The notes beneath the pieces are model-generated. The model saw nothing but the letters and a program-made list of their open reading frames with translations. It was not told the DNA's origin and made no database searches. Of a stretch of DNA of 64,000 bases, positions 8,460-17,171 are shown piece by piece; the first letter of the stretch is position 1; each line of letters begins with the position of its first letter. This stretch comes from VXPQ01 sp965117025 (GTDB taxonomy: Bacteria > Bacteroidota > Rhodothermia > Rhodothermales > VXPQ01). The position numbers and the translations under genes were made by a program. The stretch spans positions 1,364,001-1,428,000 of the forward strand of contig OZ220746.1 of NCBI GenBank assembly GCA_965117025.1, in the 5' to 3' direction.

Positions 8460-9092
8460 CTACTCGTTATTCCCGGCGCCGGCGCCACGCCGGATATCGT
8501 CGAGGAGTACGGCGGGCACATCGCTCTCAGACGCATACTGGCTGCGCTGAAGAGCCCGAATATAGGCCACGATGGCCCATCGGTCCGCTACCGGAATCTG
8601 GTGTGCATATCCGGGCATGGTGCGCACCCCGTTCGCAATCACATCATACAGATAGCCGTCCGTTTCCTCGCGCAACCGGTCACTGTGATAGGTCGTGGCC
8701 GGGGTGTACCCGAAATCGCCTGTCGTAATGATCCCTTCGCCATCGCCGGCGGCGCCATGACACGGGGTACAGAAAATGTCGTACCGGGTTTGCCCGTGTT
8801 CCAGGAGTTCTATCGTCAGCGGGACAGGCATGGCCTCCACATAACTCCCGTCGGCGTTCCGGCCCTCGTGAAACCGCGTATCCTCATGCAAAAAACCGCG
8901 CGCCACCGTACCGGGAACGGGCGGCCGCATGGAGCGCCCGTCCGCAAAGAAAGCATTGGCCTCCTGCGGATCGAACCGCTCCTGATAATCCATGTTCAGG
9001 TTGGGATGGATAGGCGTATGTTCATGCGTCGTGCCGCGGCAGGACGCCAGCAAGAAGGCTGCAAACACCAGGACCGTTCCCCCTCTCTTCAT
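8460..9092 (-). CDS. actE: Alternative complex III subunit ActE, monohaem cytochrome c lipoprotein
   Basis: Periplasmic electron carrier of ACIII. The haem site is CTPCH in 'YDIFCTPCHGAAGDG', with a likely Met ligand in 'RTMPGYAHQI'. The frame is open to 9188, but starting at 9092 gives a clean lipoprotein signal (MKRGG..., lipobox LLASC about residues 14-18) and puts an AAGGA sequence 9 nt upstream, so this start (210 aa) is chosen; 9098 (two codons more) is nearly as good. The longer form would overlap actD by 41 nt and bury the signal peptide. Lipid attachment fits known ActE subunits. Confidence 0.92.
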   Translation of the reverse strand: MKRGGTVLVFAAFLLASCRGTTHEHTPIHPNLNMDYQERFDPQEANAFFADGRSMRPPVPGTVARGFLHEDTRFHEGRNADGSYVEAMPVPLTIELLEHGQTRYDIFCTPCHGAAGDGEGIITTGDFGYTPATTYHSDRLREETDGYLYDVIANGVRTMPGYAHQIPVADRWAIVAYIRALQRSQYASESDVPAVLLDDIRRGAGAGNNE

Positions 9093-9147
9093 GAGCATAT
9101 ATCCTTGTGCGCGGGAAGCCGGCTTGCGCCGGACTCGCCGCATGCCG

Positions 9148-9732
9148 TCATTCTTTTGCGGTGAGTAATTCCACGTGATATCCGCCAAGGTCCGTCAGTA
9201 GCTGCCGGGTCCCCTCGAGATCGAAACACTTGTCCGACGCCGCAACGTGCAGAAAGAATGCGTCGTCGGTCGCACGCGTAAAATTGCGGGAGTAAAAAAG
9301 CGGGCTATGGGGACGCGGCAACCCGTTCAACGCAAGCATGCCCGCTACTGCGCCAAAGGCCGCAAAAAGCACCGTCAATTCGAACATGATGGGAATGGAC
9401 GGCTCGATGGCGAAAAACGGCTTGCCGCTGATGTTCAGGGGATACGCCACGGCGCCCGTCCACCATTGCAACCAGTAGGCCAGCGCGAACCCGGTAATTC
9501 CACCGCCCAGCGTGAAAAACCCGACCAGCGAATTGCCCAGCCCCATGGCCTTGTCCATGCCATGAATCGGAAAGGGCGAATGCACGTCGAAATGCCGGTA
9601 GCCCGCCTCCCGCACTTGTGACGCCGCATGCAGCAGTGCTCCGGGATCGGCAAACTCCGCAAGCAATCCGTACACGGGCTCGCTTTCGTAGATGCCCATC
9701 GACGCCTTTATTTGCGCAAGAAGCTTCTTCAT
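9148..9732 (-). CDS. actD: Alternative complex III subunit ActD
   Basis: 194 aa, DUF3341 family, two central membrane helices ('LGNSLVGFFTLGGGITGFALAYWL' region and 'ELTVLFAAFGAVAGMLAL'). The N-terminal domain has the family hallmark 'YGLLAEFADPGALLHAA' and 'DVHSPFPIHGMDKAMG', and the C-terminal domain ends around 'FFLHVAASDKCFDLEGTRQ'. ActD has no cofactor and holds the membrane part of ACIII together. Start overlaps the actC stop (ATGA), so the two are translationally coupled. Confidence 0.94.
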   Translation of the reverse strand: MKKLLAQIKASMGIYESEPVYGLLAEFADPGALLHAASQVREAGYRHFDVHSPFPIHGMDKAMGLGNSLVGFFTLGGGITGFALAYWLQWWTGAVAYPLNISGKPFFAIEPSIPIMFELTVLFAAFGAVAGMLALNGLPRPHSPLFYSRNFTRATDDAFFLHVAASDKCFDLEGTRQLLTDLGGYHVELLTAKE

Positions 9733-11141
9733 GACGATTCCCGGTCATAAAAATGCGGATCGGCCTGCGGCACCACCCCCTTGACCTCAGAGAGCGCCAC
9801 CATCGGCGCAAACCTCAGGAAGAGCAGAAACAGCGTCAGAAACAGCCCGAACGATCCTGCGAAGGTCATCACATCGACCCAGGTGGGAGTAAAGTATCCC
9901 CAACTGGAAGGCAGGTAGTCACGATGCAGCGAGATCACGGTGATCACGAAGCGTTCGAACCACATGCCGATGTTCACGAGGATGGAAATGGTGAACATGA
10001 GCGGCACGTTGCGGCGCAGACGCTTGAACCAGAATACCTGGGGCGCAATGAGATTGCACGACATCATGATCCAGTAAGCCCATGCATACGGCCCGGTGGC
10101 GCGATTGATGAAGGCATACTGCTCGTACCCGACCTGTGAATACCAGGCAATGAAAAATTCCGTGATGTACGCAAAACCCACCATCGAGCCCGTAAGAAGA
10201 ATGATGATGTTCATCTTCTCGAGGTGGTTGAGCGTGATCAGGTCCTCGATACCATAGACCTTCCGGGCAATCACCATGAGCGTCACCACCATGGCGAACC
10301 CGGAAAAAATGGCGCCCGCCACGAAATAGGGTGGGAAAATGGTGGTGTGCCAGCCGGGAACGATGGATACGGCAAAATCGAACGACACCACCGAGTGCAC
10401 CGAAAGCACAAGGGGCGTGGCAAGACCCGCCAGCAACAGGTACGCCTTTTCGTAGTTGCGCCAGTGCCGGTTGGAGCCGGTCCACCCCATGGAAAATATA
10501 CCCAGCACGCGCTGCCTGATGAACGAGCGGGCCCGGTCACGCAGCGTGGCCAGATCCGGAATCAGCCCTACATACCAGAACAGCAGCGAAACAATGAAAT
10601 AACTCGACACCGCAAAAACATCCCACAACAGGGGACTCTTGAATTGCGGCCACATGTCCATCTGGTTCGGGATCGGGAGCGTCCAGTATATCACCCAGAT
10701 CCGTCCCACGTGAATCGTCGGGAAAAGCAGGGCGCAGATCACTGCAAAGATCGTCATGGCCTCCGCAGCCCGGTTGATCGATGTCCGCCAGCGCTGCCTG
10801 AACAAAAACAGAATGGCGGAAATCAGCGTGCCCGCGTGCCCGATACCCACCCAGAACACGAAATCGACGATCGGCCATCCCCAACCGACAGGTACGTTAT
10901 TTCCCCAAACCCCCACGCCATTCCACACCTGATAGGCGATCATCACCAGCAGGTTGAGCAACATCAGCGAAGAAATCCCGATGGCCACATACCAGACCAT
11001 GGGAGGTTTCTTTTCCGCATGGCGCGCTACCAGTTCCGTGAGTTCGTGAAAACTCAGGTTGCCGGTAACCAGCGGCGCCTCGGTACTATGGCTCGTTGAA
11101 TGACCCACTGCGTTCGACGGAAGATTATCCCTGGGATTCAA
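9729..11141 (-). CDS. actC: Alternative complex III subunit ActC (NrfD/PsrC-like)
   Basis: Quinol-side membrane subunit of ACIII, 470 aa, ten predicted helices. Family blocks include 'FVFWVGIGHAGTLISAILFL', 'FPTIHVGRIWVIYWTLPIPNQ', 'SLDVV'-like 'SVVSFDFAVSIVPGWHTTIFP' (cut: 'FDFAVSIVPGWHTTIFPPYF') and 'NIGMWFERFVITVISLHRDY'. The His in GIGHAGT and the acidic residues after it sit where the quinol site is placed in the solved ACIII structures. The gene overlaps the 3' end of actB by 17 nt and actD by 4 nt. Confidence 0.96.
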   Translation of the reverse strand: MNPRDNLPSNAVGHSTSHSTEAPLVTGNLSFHELTELVARHAEKKPPMVWYVAIGISSLMLLNLLVMIAYQVWNGVGVWGNNVPVGWGWPIVDFVFWVGIGHAGTLISAILFLFRQRWRTSINRAAEAMTIFAVICALLFPTIHVGRIWVIYWTLPIPNQMDMWPQFKSPLLWDVFAVSSYFIVSLLFWYVGLIPDLATLRDRARSFIRQRVLGIFSMGWTGSNRHWRNYEKAYLLLAGLATPLVLSVHSVVSFDFAVSIVPGWHTTIFPPYFVAGAIFSGFAMVVTLMVIARKVYGIEDLITLNHLEKMNIIILLTGSMVGFAYITEFFIAWYSQVGYEQYAFINRATGPYAWAYWIMMSCNLIAPQVFWFKRLRRNVPLMFTISILVNIGMWFERFVITVISLHRDYLPSSWGYFTPTWVDVMTFAGSFGLFLTLFLLFLRFAPMVALSEVKGVVPQADPHFYDRESS

Positions 11142-14100
11142 GTTCGGGGTTCGGGTTCGTTACGCGCGCCAGATACGAGGTGCGCGGCTTGACGGACAGT
11201 TCGGCCAGCATTTCGTACCGGCGAGGATTTTTCCTCGCCTGCACCACCGCGCTGTCCGGGTTGTTCAGATCGCCGAACGTAATGCTCTGCATGCCGCACG
11301 CCTGCTGGCACGCCGTCTTTACTTCGCCATCCTGGAGCGCCCGATCGGCAAGGCGCGCCGTATGCTGTGCCCCCCGGATCCGCTGGATGCAGTACGAGCA
11401 TTTCTCCATAACGCCCCGGAAACGGACCGTCACATTCGGATTCTGCGCCATCTGCACCGTTTCCGGCAGCGTCTTCGTCCAGTTGAAGAAACTGAACCGG
11501 CGCACCTTGTAGGGGCAATTGTTGGAGCAGTACCGCGTACCGATGCAGCGGTTGTAAATCATCTGGTTCGTACCATCCGGGGAATGCACGGTCGCCGCCA
11601 CCGGACACACCGCTTCGCACGGAGCATTCTCGCAGTGCATGCACGGCACCGGCTGCACCACCATGGCCGGATTGTCCGTATCCTCTTCCCCGGAAACGAA
11701 ATAGCGGTCAATGCGCAACCAGTGCATCTCGCGCCCGAGGCCTACCTCTTCCTTGCCCACCATCTGCACATTGTTCTCGCTGTTACACGCAACCACGCAG
11801 GCATTGCAGCCCGTACAGGTATTCAGGTCGATGACCATCCCCCACTGATTCTCGTAGTAGGGGTTTTCCGTGATAGCGGGTTGTTCGGAAGGATGTTGTT
11901 TCTGCCAGAGCGCAGGGTAATCCTCCCATTCTTCCTGCCCGTAAAGCGGGGGAACCGCATCCGGTGCAAACGTAGGGTGTTCCCTGAATTCCGAAAGGGT
12001 GGCCTTGCGGAAAAGGGGACGCCCTTCCATATAGCCATGCTCCTGCGTGGTGGAAATCGTCCAGGTATCCCCGGTCGTCTTCACCTCGGCGCCGGACAGC
12101 ACGCGACGCATATCCGCACGGCGCAACACAGAAACATTCTCCCCGACCCCGTTGGCAATCGGGCCGTCGGCGTAGATATCGGAATAATGATCCAGATCGA
12201 AGAAACGGGCCTTCCTCGGCGGGCGAACCGTCGAAATGTTGCGACCGTATCCCATGGTCAGGTGCACCGAGCGATCCGGCAAACCCGGTTGTATCCAGGC
12301 CGGCAACCGGATGCTGCGGCCGTCCACGGTGATTTCCAGCACATCGACGACGTACCGTCCCTTGTCGTATTTCGCCGACACCCCCAGGCGCTCAGCCATC
12401 GCCGGAGCGATCAATGCCACATTATCCCACACAATCTTGGTCGTGGGATCGGGAAGTTCCATCATCCAGGCATTGTTGGCGTACGAACCGTCCAGCACGG
12501 TCGGATCGAGGCGAATGACCACTTCGATTTCGTCCTCCCCGGAGGAAGCGCCAGCAAAGGAAGGCGCCTCCAGCACCGGTACCGTCTCCGGGTAGCCGCT
12601 GTCCGGCAGGGATCCGTCGTGCAATACCCTGCGCCACGCTTGCTCCGAATCACCGGGAAGGTATGCCGACCACTGCTCCCGCACGAGATCATACCCCGGC
12701 GTATCCATGCCGCTCGCCAGCAGACCGAGCACTTCCACGTCGGATTTCGCCGCCTCGTACAGGGGTGCAATCAGCGGCTGAACGACGGAAAGCGTACCAT
12801 CGTACGCACGCCCGTCTCCCCATGCTTCGAGATAATGTGCTTGCGGAATATGCCACTCGGCAACTTGTCCCGTCTCGTCAAGATGCAACCCGAGATGTAC
12901 CGTCCGGGCAACACGCCCCATTCCCCCGGCGAAATCGAGTTCCGGCGGAGCGCTGTACACGGGATTGACCCCCAACATCAAAAGCAGGTCGATCTCACCG
13001 GCATGCATATCGGCCGCCAGCGAAGCGAAGCGTTCGATCTGCGAGGATTCCGCCTCGTCGTCCACATCCAGATAAGACACCGTACTACCCACTGCGCCGA
13101 GCGCCTGATTGATAGCCGCTGCGAGCGCATGGACTTCGGGCGGTTGGGTATCGCCCGCAACCACTACGGCGCGGGGGCCTGCCGCCTGTACATCGCGGGC
13201 CAGCGCATGAAGGAACGCATCCTCCATGGCGCTCTCGCCCGGAAATCCGCCGACACCTAATTGCGAGGCCAGCGCCTGCGCAAACGCAGGAATATCGCTG
13301 GAGCGCAACCGCTTGCGATGATCGGCCATACCCCCCGTCAGCGAATAATTGCTCTCCACCACGTACAGCCTGCCGGGGCTATCCTCCGGGGACGCCATCC
13401 GTCTGTTCTGCGCGTATTCCGCCGTATTGGACAGAAGATTGATCTCCGTCGGTCCGAGGAAATCACTGTCCAGGCTGACAATGACCTCCGCATTGGAAAA
13501 CCGGTACAACGGCCGCACCGTGCGTCCTTCCGTCGTCCGTAGCCCCGTCCGGGAGGGATCGTCCCCCTCATGCGCATACGCAATCCATTGCATTTCCGGG
13601 AACCGCTCCGCAAGACGACTGCGAAGCGAGCGGATCGTGGGAGAAGAAGTCGGCGGCGACAAAACCGCAATCCGGGTAGCCCCGCCCAACTCTTGCGCAT
13701 TCCGCACGAACTCCCGCCATTCAGCGCCGACACCCTCCCGCAGCACGCGCTGCGAGCGGTCCGGGTCATACATATTGAGGATGGAGGCTTGTTCGAATCC
13801 CCCTGTGGCCCCCAGGGACATGGGATGCTCCGGATTGCCTTCTATCTTGGTCGGACGCCCTTCATGGCTCTTCACAAGAATCGGTCGCAGCACCCCGCGG
13901 TACGGCATGCCCGTCGCATAATAGAGAGGTTCTCCCGGAATGATCTCTTCCGGCTGGCGCGTGTACGGAAGCACCTGCTCGACGGGACGACGGCAGGCCG
14001 ACAAACCGGCCATTGCCATGGATGCGCCCATGATGCGCAGGAAGTCCCTGCGGGACGCGCCATTCGGACGATCGCTTGCGCCCGGCATGAACTCCCCGCT

Positions 14101-14202
14101 ATGCAGGTCGCCAAGCCTTCCTTCGAGGTCGGCCGGACTACGCCAGAACCGCTCGCGCGGCGCTGGCGCCTCTGCATCTTTCAGGACAGGTAGGTCGATC
14201 AT
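11125..14202 (-). CDS. actB: Alternative complex III subunit ActB, Tat-exported iron-sulfur protein
   Basis: 1025-aa periplasmic core subunit. A twin-arginine signal (RRDFLR, residues 51-56) is followed by a lipobox-like GLSAC (Cys70). Residues ~75-760 form the molybdopterin-oxidoreductase-like domain, which in this family has lost the metal cofactor. Residues ~785-985 are ferredoxin-like and carry the cluster ligands: CTGCNACVVAC, CMHCENAPCEAVC, CIGTRYCSNNC, CSYC and CQQAC, consistent with three [4Fe-4S] and one [3Fe-4S] cluster as in known ActB. These wire electrons from the quinol site to the ActA/ActE haems. Lies 24 nt after actA. Confidence 0.96.
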   Translation of the reverse strand: MIDLPVLKDAEAPAPRERFWRSPADLEGRLGDLHSGEFMPGASDRPNGASRRDFLRIMGASMAMAGLSACRRPVEQVLPYTRQPEEIIPGEPLYYATGMPYRGVLRPILVKSHEGRPTKIEGNPEHPMSLGATGGFEQASILNMYDPDRSQRVLREGVGAEWREFVRNAQELGGATRIAVLSPPTSSPTIRSLRSRLAERFPEMQWIAYAHEGDDPSRTGLRTTEGRTVRPLYRFSNAEVIVSLDSDFLGPTEINLLSNTAEYAQNRRMASPEDSPGRLYVVESNYSLTGGMADHRKRLRSSDIPAFAQALASQLGVGGFPGESAMEDAFLHALARDVQAAGPRAVVVAGDTQPPEVHALAAAINQALGAVGSTVSYLDVDDEAESSQIERFASLAADMHAGEIDLLLMLGVNPVYSAPPELDFAGGMGRVARTVHLGLHLDETGQVAEWHIPQAHYLEAWGDGRAYDGTLSVVQPLIAPLYEAAKSDVEVLGLLASGMDTPGYDLVREQWSAYLPGDSEQAWRRVLHDGSLPDSGYPETVPVLEAPSFAGASSGEDEIEVVIRLDPTVLDGSYANNAWMMELPDPTTKIVWDNVALIAPAMAERLGVSAKYDKGRYVVDVLEITVDGRSIRLPAWIQPGLPDRSVHLTMGYGRNISTVRPPRKARFFDLDHYSDIYADGPIANGVGENVSVLRRADMRRVLSGAEVKTTGDTWTISTTQEHGYMEGRPLFRKATLSEFREHPTFAPDAVPPLYGQEEWEDYPALWQKQHPSEQPAITENPYYENQWGMVIDLNTCTGCNACVVACNSENNVQMVGKEEVGLGREMHWLRIDRYFVSGEEDTDNPAMVVQPVPCMHCENAPCEAVCPVAATVHSPDGTNQMIYNRCIGTRYCSNNCPYKVRRFSFFNWTKTLPETVQMAQNPNVTVRFRGVMEKCSYCIQRIRGAQHTARLADRALQDGEVKTACQQACGMQSITFGDLNNPDSAVVQARKNPRRYEMLAELSVKPRTSYLARVTNPNPELESQG

Positions 14203-14226
14203 GCCGATCTCGCGTCTGATCCGATT

Positions 14227-14874
14227 CTAATAATGGCACGCGGAGCAATTTACGGGAGGCTGGATCCCTTCCCGTTCTATGCGTTCCGCATTGCGCTCCA
14301 TGAAATCCGCCGGGTGTTCGTATCCCATAAGCGTCACCGCTTCATCCGGGCGCAACTGCTCTTCCGGATTGCGGTGACAATCGAGGCACCACCCCATGGA
14401 CAGCGGCTCGGGCTGGGAAACGACATCCATCAGGTCTACCCGGCCGTGGCACGTCTCGCATCCCACCCCATTATTGACATGGGCGGCATGGCTGAAATGC
14501 ACATAATCCGGAAGAAAATTGACCTTGATCCATTCCACCGGCGTATCTTCCGCCCAGCTTTTTCGCACCGGTTGCAGAGACAGGGCTTCGGTCTGTACCT
14601 GCGCATGACAGTTCATGCATGTTTCGGTCGGGGGTAGATTCGCCTCGGCGGTCACTTCGACATTCGTATGGCAATACCGGCAATCCAGCCCCAATTCCCC
14701 TGCATGAAGCCGGTGGCTATACGGTACGGGCTGTTCGGGGGCATAGCCCACATCCGTGTACTCCGGAGAAAAGTAGTACCAGACAAAACCCACAGTCGCC
14801 ACGCCTCCGACAAGCGCTCCAACCAGGGAAAGGATGGGCAACGCGTTAGCTCGCCTGGGAAAAAGCTGAGGCAT
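14227..14874 (-). CDS. actA: Alternative complex III subunit ActA, pentahaem cytochrome c
   Basis: First gene of the respiratory operon, 215 aa. An N-terminal membrane anchor (residues ~14-36) leads into a periplasmic domain with five CxxCH haem sites: CRYCH, CMNCH, CETCH, CLDCH and CSACH, the last one only three residues from the C terminus. The family name is cytochrome c3/quinol:cytochrome c oxidoreductase pentahaem subunit. It receives electrons from the ActB clusters and passes them to ActE or the caa3 cytochrome domain. The start at 14874 gives the usual length. Confidence 0.96.
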   Translation of the reverse strand: MPQLFPRRANALPILSLVGALVGGVATVGFVWYYFSPEYTDVGYAPEQPVPYSHRLHAGELGLDCRYCHTNVEVTAEANLPPTETCMNCHAQVQTEALSLQPVRKSWAEDTPVEWIKVNFLPDYVHFSHAAHVNNGVGCETCHGRVDLMDVVSQPEPLSMGWCLDCHRNPEEQLRPDEAVTLMGYEHPADFMERNAERIEREGIQPPVNCSACHY

Positions 14875-14908
14875 GCGAATGGATGTAAACTGTGTGAATC
14901 GGGAATTT

Positions 14909-14920
14909 CCGAAGCTTCGG
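14909..14920. promoter_or_regulatory. Perfect 12-bp palindrome upstream of actA
   Basis: CCGAAGCTTCGG, 35 bases upstream of the actA start and in the divergent region shared with the glycosyltransferase gene on the plus strand. Position and perfect symmetry suggest an operator or a leader hairpin for the respiratory operon. No confident promoter boxes were identified around it. Confidence 0.3.
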
Positions 14921-15041
14921 ACAGGCCCGGCAGCGTATAAGGTAATGCTTATATTGAACCGGCAAGGCGTTTGGCGATTGAATTTAGGATAAATTGCGCA
15001 CGAAATGCTGTGCCAAACCGCGCACCCGCCTCTCCATATCC

Positions 15042-17171
15042 ATGGATGTATCGCATTCTCCTGCTGCGACGGTTGATTCCCGCACGGACGTAATCGACCT
15101 TTCGGTCGTTATCGTCAACTACAATGTGCGGGAATTCCTCGAACAGACGCTTCGTTCTGTGTTCCGTGCACAGGCGGACCTGAGCATGGAAGTGTTCGTG
15201 GTCGATAACAACTCTGTGGACGGCAGCCCGGCGATGGTACGCACACATTTCCCGGAAGTGCGTCTGATCGTCAATGCAGGCAATGCAGGTTTCAGCGCAG
15301 CCAATAACCAGGCGATCCGCAAGGCGCGCGGACGCTATGTCCTGGTGCTGAACCCGGACACGATCATACAGGAAAACACGCTGGTTACCCTTGTCCGATT
15401 CCTTGACGAACATCCGGAGGCCGGCGCCGCGGGATGCAAAATCCTGCATCCGGACGGGACGTTCGCTCTTGAAAGCCGACGCGCATTCCCCACGCCCCGC
15501 GTAGCCTTTTTCCGCATGACCGGATTGGCGGCGCTTTTTCCGCGCAGCCCTGTGTTCGGGCGCTACAACATGACCCATTTGCCGGAAAACGAGACGGCCG
15601 AGGTAGATGCGTTGAGCGGGTCGTGCATGATGCTTCGGCGGGCTGCGCTCGACGAGGCGGGACTCTTCGACGAAGAGTTCTTCATGTACGGGGAAGATAT
15701 CGACTTGTGTTACCGCATCCAGCAGGCCCGCTGGAAAATCTACTATACTCCGGAAACGGAAATCATTCATTACAAAGGGCAGAGCACCCGAAAGGGCGAG
15801 TTGCGTTACGTGCGCCTTTTCTACGGAGCCATGCTCCGGTTTACAGAGAAGCATTTCGAAAGTCGATACTCGAAAATGCTGGCCCTGCTGCTTCGATGCG
15901 GTATCCTGCTCCGGGCCGGGATGTCCCTGGCGGCAAAATTCGGGCGTATCGCTGCCTGGCCCCTCCTGGATTTTTGCATGGTATATGCTTCCGCAGGTAT
16001 TCTGGCGACAACCTATGCCTCCATGCTCGACACTCGCGTGGCGCCCGTGTTCTTTACCGTCGTGGCGCCGATTTACGGCCTTGGCTCCGTAACAGGTATC
16101 GCCGCCCTGGGAGGATACCGGCGGAAAAATTCTTTCCGTTCCGTTCCGGTGGGCATACTTGCAAGTCTCCTCCTCGTGTCTGCGCTATCCTTTTTCGTAA
16201 AAACCATTGCCTTTTCACGGCTTGTCGTACTGCTCACCCTGCCTGTGGCCGTCCTCCTGTCCTGGACCGCAAGATGGATCCGCATGCGCCGGGACGCTGA
16301 ACCGATGCACGGACGACACGCCGTACTTGTAGGACACCGGGAAGAGGCCATACGTCTGCACAACATGCTTGCCCGGCACCCGAGACCTCCGTTCTCTTTG
16401 AAAGGATTCGTTACGACGAATGAGGAAATGCCTGTTCGCAATGGAAGCGATTCCAACACAGCGCCTGGCCGCGGCCTGGACAAAGAAACGTCCGGAGATG
16501 ATCCCGGTGATTCCATGGAAAACGCGAATCCGACATGGCTTGGCCGGACCGGGCAATTGCGCGACATGGTCCGTCTCGGGATGATCCACGATGTCGTTTT
16601 TGCTTCCGCCGCGCTTTCAAACCGGTCTATCTTCCGGTATATCCAGGAACTGCACGACCTGAACGTACACATCCGCATCCTTGCCGATGGGCGGGACCAT
16701 GTAATCGGCAGAGCATCGGTAGACGATCTTTCGATGGTCAATCTCGTAGAAACGGGGGATGCATTCGTCCACGCGCGCCCATCAGCGGGCCGGCGTCTGC
16801 TCGAAAAAGGCATTGCGGCGATCGGTCTTGCCATGCATCCTGTACTGGCGGCAACCGCCCGCCTCGCCGGTAAGAACTCGCTTCCGGCGCGTCTTGCAAG
16901 TAAAACGAAAATTTTTCCCGATATTCTTCTCGGACGACGCACCCTGGTAGGCTACGACGAAACCACCGATTACCGCCCGCCTCCGGAGTGGAATCTTCGC
17001 CCCGGCGTTTTCGCCGTGGTGGATGTCGTCAACCTCCCGCGGGACGCTGTGGACGAACTTGATTCCGCCTACTGGTTTTATGTCAGAAACCGGACCCTGT
17101 CCCTCGACTGGGATATTATTGTCCGATCCCTCAGGGACGCCGCCGGGATTCACGAACGCATCGGCTCATGA
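15042..17171 (+). CDS. GT2 glycosyltransferase fused to membrane, Rossmann and degenerate sugar-transferase domains
   Basis: 709 aa from the ATG at 15042 (an in-frame TTG at 14994 is less likely). Residues ~19-245 are a family 2 glycosyltransferase: LSVVIVNYN, VFVVDNNSVDGS, LNPDT and 'YGEDIDLCYR'. Then come about four membrane helices (~290-420), a Rossmann-like segment starting at 'HAVLVGHREEA' (~426) as in the N-terminal half of WcaJ-type phosphoglycosyltransferases, and a C-terminal part in which 'ILLGRRTLVGYD', 'LRPGVFAVVDV' and 'FYVRNRTLSLDWDIIVRSL' align by eye with the RGDMSLVGPRP, KPGITG and YYIRNWSLxLDxKI blocks of the sugar-transferase domain. The catalytic centre of that domain is missing. 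Likely an envelope or exopolysaccharide glycosyltransferase; overlaps accA by ATGA. Confidence 0.82.
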   Translation: MDVSHSPAATVDSRTDVIDLSVVIVNYNVREFLEQTLRSVFRAQADLSMEVFVVDNNSVDGSPAMVRTHFPEVRLIVNAGNAGFSAANNQAIRKARGRYVLVLNPDTIIQENTLVTLVRFLDEHPEAGAAGCKILHPDGTFALESRRAFPTPRVAFFRMTGLAALFPRSPVFGRYNMTHLPENETAEVDALSGSCMMLRRAALDEAGLFDEEFFMYGEDIDLCYRIQQARWKIYYTPETEIIHYKGQSTRKGELRYVRLFYGAMLRFTEKHFESRYSKMLALLLRCGILLRAGMSLAAKFGRIAAWPLLDFCMVYASAGILATTYASMLDTRVAPVFFTVVAPIYGLGSVTGIAALGGYRRKNSFRSVPVGILASLLLVSALSFFVKTIAFSRLVVLLTLPVAVLLSWTARWIRMRRDAEPMHGRHAVLVGHREEAIRLHNMLARHPRPPFSLKGFVTTNEEMPVRNGSDSNTAPGRGLDKETSGDDPGDSMENANPTWLGRTGQLRDMVRLGMIHDVVFASAALSNRSIFRYIQELHDLNVHIRILADGRDHVIGRASVDDLSMVNLVETGDAFVHARPSAGRRLLEKGIAAIGLAMHPVLAATARLAGKNSLPARLASKTKIFPDILLGRRTLVGYDETTDYRPPPEWNLRPGVFAVVDVVNLPRDAVDELDSAYWFYVRNRTLSLDWDIIVRSLRDAAGIHERIGS

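Noticed and set aside
8460..9188. Longer ActE start at 9188
   Set aside because: It would bury the lipoprotein signal peptide and overlap actD by 41 nt; the 9092 start has AAGGA and a clean lipobox.
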